NCBI RefSeq assembly: GCF_014396585.1
Contig: NZ_CP060717.1
Location: forward strand, 186,001-250,000
DNA from: Sphingomonas rhizophila
GTDB lineage: Bacteria; Pseudomonadota; Alphaproteobacteria; Sphingomonadales; Sphingomonadaceae
DNA: 64,000 nucleotides
Reading direction: 5' to 3'
Under the pieces are notes generated by a model that was not told where the DNA came from, ran no database searches, and saw nothing but the letters and a program-made list of their open reading frames with translations. Both the position numbers and the translations under genes were made by a program. Below are positions 60,483 through 64,000 of this stretch, piece by piece. Each line of letters opens with the position of its first letter. Within the stretch, counting starts at the first letter, position 1.

Positions 60483-60917
60483 ATGGACTTGGCGCACACA
60501 TCGTCGGCGAGGCTTCGGGTCCTTCATCCCGTGCATGCCGTCCTCCTTGCGGGCATGCTGCCACTGTTCCTCGGCGCGCTGCTCGGGGACTGGGCATATT
60601 CCAATAATTTCGACGTCCAGTGGATCAACTTCGCCGCCTGGCTGAATGCGGGGGCGATGGTCTTTGCCGGTGGTGCGTTGCTGTGGGCAGGAGTCGATTT
60701 CCTGCGCAGGGACGTCGCGCGCGACGGCCGTTCGACGCTGTTCGTGCTGTCATTGGTGGCGACCTTCGTCATCGGCTTCGTCGCGGCGCTCCAGCACGCG
60801 AAGGACGCTGGCGCGACGATGCCCGGCGCGCTGATCTTTTCCGTCCTCACCCTGCTCCTTGCCGCCGTTTCGGTTTGGCTGGGCTTTTCCACCCTCCGCT
60901 CGGGAGCTGGCCGATGA
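60483..60917 (+). CDS. DUF2231-type membrane protein
   Basis: 144 aa, four hydrophobic segments (HPVHAVLLAGMLPLFLGALL, WLNAGAMVFAGGALLWAGVD, LSLVATFVIGFVAALQ, ALIFSVLTLLLAAVSVWLG), starting with the HP.HAVL...P..L motif typical of DUF2231. A partial duplicate of its start lies at 41100. Overlaps the next gene by 4 bases (ATGA), so co-translated with the dehydrogenase-like lipoprotein. Heme or quinone binding has been suggested for such proteins, but nothing here proves it. Confidence 0.8.
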   Translation: MDLAHTSSARLRVLHPVHAVLLAGMLPLFLGALLGDWAYSNNFDVQWINFAAWLNAGAMVFAGGALLWAGVDFLRRDVARDGRSTLFVLSLVATFVIGFVAALQHAKDAGATMPGALIFSVLTLLLAAVSVWLGFSTLRSGAGR

Positions 60918-62236
60918 ACCGCCCGCAGCTTTTGGCCATCGCGGCAACGGCAATATGGCTTGCCGGCTGCGGCAGCGACCCCGCACCCACGCAGTACGGT
61001 CCCAACCCCGACCTGCCCCATCCCAGCCGCGGGCTGCTGCCGAGCATGACCATCGCCAAGCCGGAGGGCTGGGGCGATCGACGGCCGACAGTGCCGGCCG
61101 GGTATCAGGTCACGGCGATCGCAACCGACCTCAAGATTCCGCGGCAGACGCTGGTCCTTCCCAACGGCGACATCCTGGTCGCGGAGGGCAAGGGCGGCGG
61201 CGATGCCACCGTGAAGCGCCCGAAGGACATGATTGCCGGCTACCTCAAGAAGAAGGGCACCAGTTCGGTGAAGGGCGGCGATCGGTTGACCCTGCTCCGC
61301 GATTCTGACGGCGACGGCGTCTATGATGGGCGGACCGTTTTCGCGGAGAACCTCAACGCTCCCTACGGCCTGGCGTTGGTCGGCAATGAGCTCTACGTCG
61401 CCAACCAGGACGCGCTGGTCCGGTTCGACTACCGGCCCGGACAGACCCGGAGAAGTGGGCCGCCGGTGGTGGTCGCGAAGCTTCCCGCCGAGATCAATCA
61501 CCACTGGACCAAGGCATTGGCGGCCAGTGCGGACGGTCGGACGTTGTTCGTCGGCATCGGGTCGAACAGCAACATCGGCGAGCGCGGCATGGCGGTCGAA
61601 GAAGAGCGCGCGATGGTCTGGCGGGTGGATGCGCGGACCGGGGCTCACCGGCGCTACGCGACCGGGCTGCGCAATCCGACGGCGCTCGCCATCCAGCCCG
61701 GAAGCAACCAGTTGTGGGCCGTCGTCAACGAGCGCGACGAGTTGGGGCCGAACCTTGTGCCTGACTATCTGACGTCCGTCAGGCAGGGCGCGTTCTACGG
61801 TTGGCCTTATGCCTATTGGGGTCCGAATCCCGACCGCCGCGTCCGGCCGTTCAAGGAGGACATGGTCGGGCAGGCCGTCCGGCCCGACTATTCCCTGCAG
61901 TCGCATACCGCGCCGCTGGGGCTGGCGTTCTCAGCGCCTGCCATGGGCGGCCCGTTCGCCGATGGCGTCTTCATCGGGCTGCACGGAAGCTGGAACCGCG
62001 AAAAGCCGGTCGGATACAAGGTCATCTTCGTGCCGTTCCGCGGCGGACGCCCGTCGGGGGCACCGGTCGACTTCGTGACCGGCTTTCAGGCCGACGGGAA
62101 GACGTTCGGCCGCCCGGTCGGAGTGACGGTCGATCCGCGCGGGGCGCTGATCGTCGCTGACGATCTGTCGAACACGATCTGGCGCGTGACGCCGACTTCG
62201 GCCCGCGCTGCCGAGCCGGCGGTCGCGTCGCGGTAA
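60914..62236 (+). CDS. Sorbosone dehydrogenase/PQQ-type beta-propeller lipoprotein
   Basis: 440 aa from ATG 60914. Lipoprotein signal (PQLLAIAATAIWLAGCGSD). Beta-propeller of the GDH/sorbosone dehydrogenase family: VPAGYQVTAIATDLKIPRQT, LNAPYGLALVGNELYVANQD, RNPTALAIQPGSNQLWAVV, HTAPLGLAFSAPAMGG, FGRPVGVTVDPRGALIVADD. Periplasmic; likely uses PQQ and passes electrons to cytochrome c. Codons 39-65 are repeated in the remnant at 41199-41277. Confidence 0.88.
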   Translation: MNRPQLLAIAATAIWLAGCGSDPAPTQYGPNPDLPHPSRGLLPSMTIAKPEGWGDRRPTVPAGYQVTAIATDLKIPRQTLVLPNGDILVAEGKGGGDATVKRPKDMIAGYLKKKGTSSVKGGDRLTLLRDSDGDGVYDGRTVFAENLNAPYGLALVGNELYVANQDALVRFDYRPGQTRRSGPPVVVAKLPAEINHHWTKALAASADGRTLFVGIGSNSNIGERGMAVEEERAMVWRVDARTGAHRRYATGLRNPTALAIQPGSNQLWAVVNERDELGPNLVPDYLTSVRQGAFYGWPYAYWGPNPDRRVRPFKEDMVGQAVRPDYSLQSHTAPLGLAFSAPAMGGPFADGVFIGLHGSWNREKPVGYKVIFVPFRGGRPSGAPVDFVTGFQADGKTFGRPVGVTVDPRGALIVADDLSNTIWRVTPTSARAAEPAVASR

Positions 62237-62261
62237 CTTCGGCCAGCGCCCGGTATCTCCG

Positions 62262-63662
62262 TCACCACGTCCCGCCCAACGCCTTGAACAGGTCGATCTG
62301 GCGGTCGGCGAGGTCGGCTTCGACCGCGCTGAGCGCCGCTTGGCGCTCGGCGTAGGTGCGCTCTGCATCGAAGAGCGACAGGGCGTCGACCGTGCCCTCG
62401 CGCTGCTGGGCACGGACGATCCGGGCGGCGCGGGCGGCGGCGTCGTTGGCCTGGGCAAGGTCGCGGCGACGTTCGATCGTCCGGCGATAGGCGGACAGCG
62501 CTGTTTCGGTTTCCTGGAGCGAGCGTAGCACCGCCCCGTCGAACGCCGCCAGCGCACCGCGCGTATCGGCTTCCGCCCCGGCGACGCGGGCGCGGGCGAG
62601 GGCGTGATCCTGGAACGACCAGCTGATCAACGGGCCAAGCAACCATCCGATCGGCCCGCCGCTGAAGAGATTGCCAAGGCTGCCAGCGGTGGAACTGGCG
62701 GAGCCGCCAAGGCTGATGCGGGGGTATAGTTCGGCGGTGGCGACGCCGATGCGCGCGGTCGAGGCGGCAAGCCTCCGTTCGGCTGCGCGGACATCGGGGC
62801 GGCGCGCAATCAGTTGGGCCCCGTCGCCGACCGGGATGGGCCGGTCGAGCGACAGGGCGGCCGACCGGTCGCCCGCCGCGGCCGGGAGTTCCCGTGGCGG
62901 ACGGCCGGTCAACAGGGCGAGGCGAAACAGCGCGGCCTCGCGCTGGGCCATCAACTGTGGAATCTGGGCGGCGCGCTCGTGACGGAGCGCGGCAATACGC
63001 GCGGTGTCGAGGTCGGTGGTCAGGCCGACCTCGGCGCGGCGACCGGCGACCCGTTCGCTGCCGGCGAGCAGGTCGACGATCTTCTGCGCGATCTGGATCT
63101 GGGCGGCGGCACCGGCGGCGTCCGCGTAAGCACGCGCGGTTTCGGCTGCGACCGCGATGCGGACGGCGCCAAGGTCGGCATCTGCGGCGGCAAGATCACC
63201 CCCTGCCGCCTCGATCCCACGGCCGATCCGTCCGAACAAGTCGACTTCATAGGATGCCGTGAGGCCGGCATCGAATCGCGCGCCCGTCCGGTCGTCGCCC
63301 GGCGCAACCTGGTCGGCTGGCGCGCGAGCGTAGCTGGCGCCGGCGCTGGCGCCGACATCGGGCAGGCGCTCGGTCTTTTGGGCGCGGAGCAGGGCTCGCG
63401 CCTTGTCGAGCCGTGCCACGGCTTCGCGGACGTCGGTGTTGTGGTTGAGCGCGTCGGTGACGAGGCCGTCGAGGACCGGGTCGTCGTAGAGCCGCCACCA
63501 CTGGCCCTCGGCAGGCCTGGACGGATCGACCGCCGGTCCGACCGCCGCCACGAACGGCGCCGCGGCACTGGCCGTCTGCGGGGGCGCGACATAGTCGGGG
63601 CCGGCGGCGCAGGCGACGAGCGCAAGCGACGAGGCGGCCGTCATCAATATTGTTGGTTTCAT
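62262..63662 (-). CDS. RND efflux outer-membrane lipoprotein, NodT family
   Basis: 466 aa from ATG 63662. Lipobox at residue 18 (SLALVACAAGPDYVAPP). TolC/NodT fold: two repeats with ADALNHNTDVREAVARLDKARALLRAQ and later QLIARRPDVRAAERRLAAS, ending EADLADRQIDLFKALGG. Forms the outer-membrane channel for the permease encoded just upstream on the same strand (10 bases apart). Confidence 0.93.
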   Translation of the reverse strand: MKPTILMTAASSLALVACAAGPDYVAPPQTASAAAPFVAAVGPAVDPSRPAEGQWWRLYDDPVLDGLVTDALNHNTDVREAVARLDKARALLRAQKTERLPDVGASAGASYARAPADQVAPGDDRTGARFDAGLTASYEVDLFGRIGRGIEAAGGDLAAADADLGAVRIAVAAETARAYADAAGAAAQIQIAQKIVDLLAGSERVAGRRAEVGLTTDLDTARIAALRHERAAQIPQLMAQREAALFRLALLTGRPPRELPAAAGDRSAALSLDRPIPVGDGAQLIARRPDVRAAERRLAASTARIGVATAELYPRISLGGSASSTAGSLGNLFSGGPIGWLLGPLISWSFQDHALARARVAGAEADTRGALAAFDGAVLRSLQETETALSAYRRTIERRRDLAQANDAAARAARIVRAQQREGTVDALSLFDAERTYAERQAALSAVEADLADRQIDLFKALGGTW

Positions 63663-63672
63663 GGGGGCTTCC

Positions 63673-64000
63673 TTATTCGGCCGGGACGAGCGCGGGGTCG
63701 GCAAGATCGTCGTCGCGGCGGCGGCCGAGGCGATCGCCGAGCGCACGGCAGGCGACGTAGAACATCGGCGTGAAGGCGAGCCCGAAGGCGGTCACCCCGA
63801 TCATCCCGAAGAACACCGCGGTGCCGAGCGCCTGGCGAAGCTCCCATCCCGGGCCGCTCGCCAAGACCAGTGGCAGCACGCCGAGGATGAAGGCGAAGCT
63901 GGTCATCAGGATCGGGCGAAGCCGGTCGCGGGCGGCGGCGACTGCCGCGTCAATGGTCGACAGGCCGCGATCCTCCGCCTGCTTGGCGAATTCGACGATC
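63673..64000 (-). CDS. RND efflux permease, C-terminal end (gene continues past the window)
   Basis: Last 108 or so residues: FAKQAEDRGLSTIDAAVAAA, then RDRLRPILMTSFAFILGVLPL, GPGWELRQALGTAVFFGMIG and LAFTPMFYVACRALGD. Characteristic final helices of HAE1-type (AcrB-like) permeases, with a short charged tail. Pumps substrates out using the proton gradient. The remaining subunits lie outside the window. Confidence 0.93.
   Translation of the reverse strand, partial: IVEFAKQAEDRGLSTIDAAVAAARDRLRPILMTSFAFILGVLPLVLASGPGWELRQALGTAVFFGMIGVTAFGLAFTPMFYVACRALGDRLGRRRDDDLADPALVPAE

Overview
The window looks like a chromosomal segment of a high-GC alphaproteobacterium, most likely Sphingomonadales. The signs are a large TonB-dependent receptor next to ester-degrading enzymes, two proteins with the PEPxxWA sorting tail, a MucR-type regulator, HWE/HisKA_2-like and hybrid histidine kinases, and an aa3-type oxidase cluster. 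No rRNA, complete tRNA or CRISPR array was seen.

Layout. 1-4751: catabolic genes (carboxylesterase B cut by the window edge, acyl-CoA ligase, TetR regulator, SDR). 4.9-35.5 kb: an accessory island of short, mostly unrecognised genes in both orientations, punctuated by about 29 copies of a palindromic repeat (ends CTARYGTCCG...CGGACGYTAG, core AATGGGTCGAAA). Usually one gene lies between two repeats. The island also holds a 199-aa tyrosine recombinase bracketed by two inverted short repeats, a serine resolvase with a res-like site, an amidohydrolase, an FG-GAP/RTX protein, a MucR regulator, a hybrid kinase, two PilZ proteins and several IS6-family elements or remnants. 35.6-40.9 kb: Crp/Fnr regulator, small genes, GFA protein, a large glycosidase-like protein, DUF6766 protein. 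41.0-47.4 kb: respiratory cluster (CtaG, cytochrome b561, c-type cytochromes, COX2 with a cytochrome c domain, fused COX1/COX3). 47.4-48.3 kb: IS6 copy whose transposase start is replaced by a tRNA-like 3' half. 48.4-59.2 kb: ester uptake and degradation locus (carboxylesterase B, SDR, SGNH hydrolase, TonB receptor, FAD oxidase, HSL-type hydrolase, MFS transporter, AraC and GntR regulators) with shared ATAGGT palindromes. 59.6-64.0 kb: PEP-CTERM protein, DUF2231 protein, sorbosone-dehydrogenase-like lipoprotein, RND efflux genes.

At least a dozen genes are interrupted by single -1 frameshifts, nearly all explained by one missing base in a run of G or C. This reads as a long-read homopolymer error signature rather than mass pseudogenisation, so broken genes are described across the frameshift.

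The most interesting signal is the repeat-delimited gene array. The repeats hug gene ends, in at least eight cases their terminal CTAG/TTAG supplies the stop codon, and one gene is present twice (88% identical protein) with its flanking repeats. This suggests gene acquisition or shuffling by a repeat family that is not a canonical integron attC.
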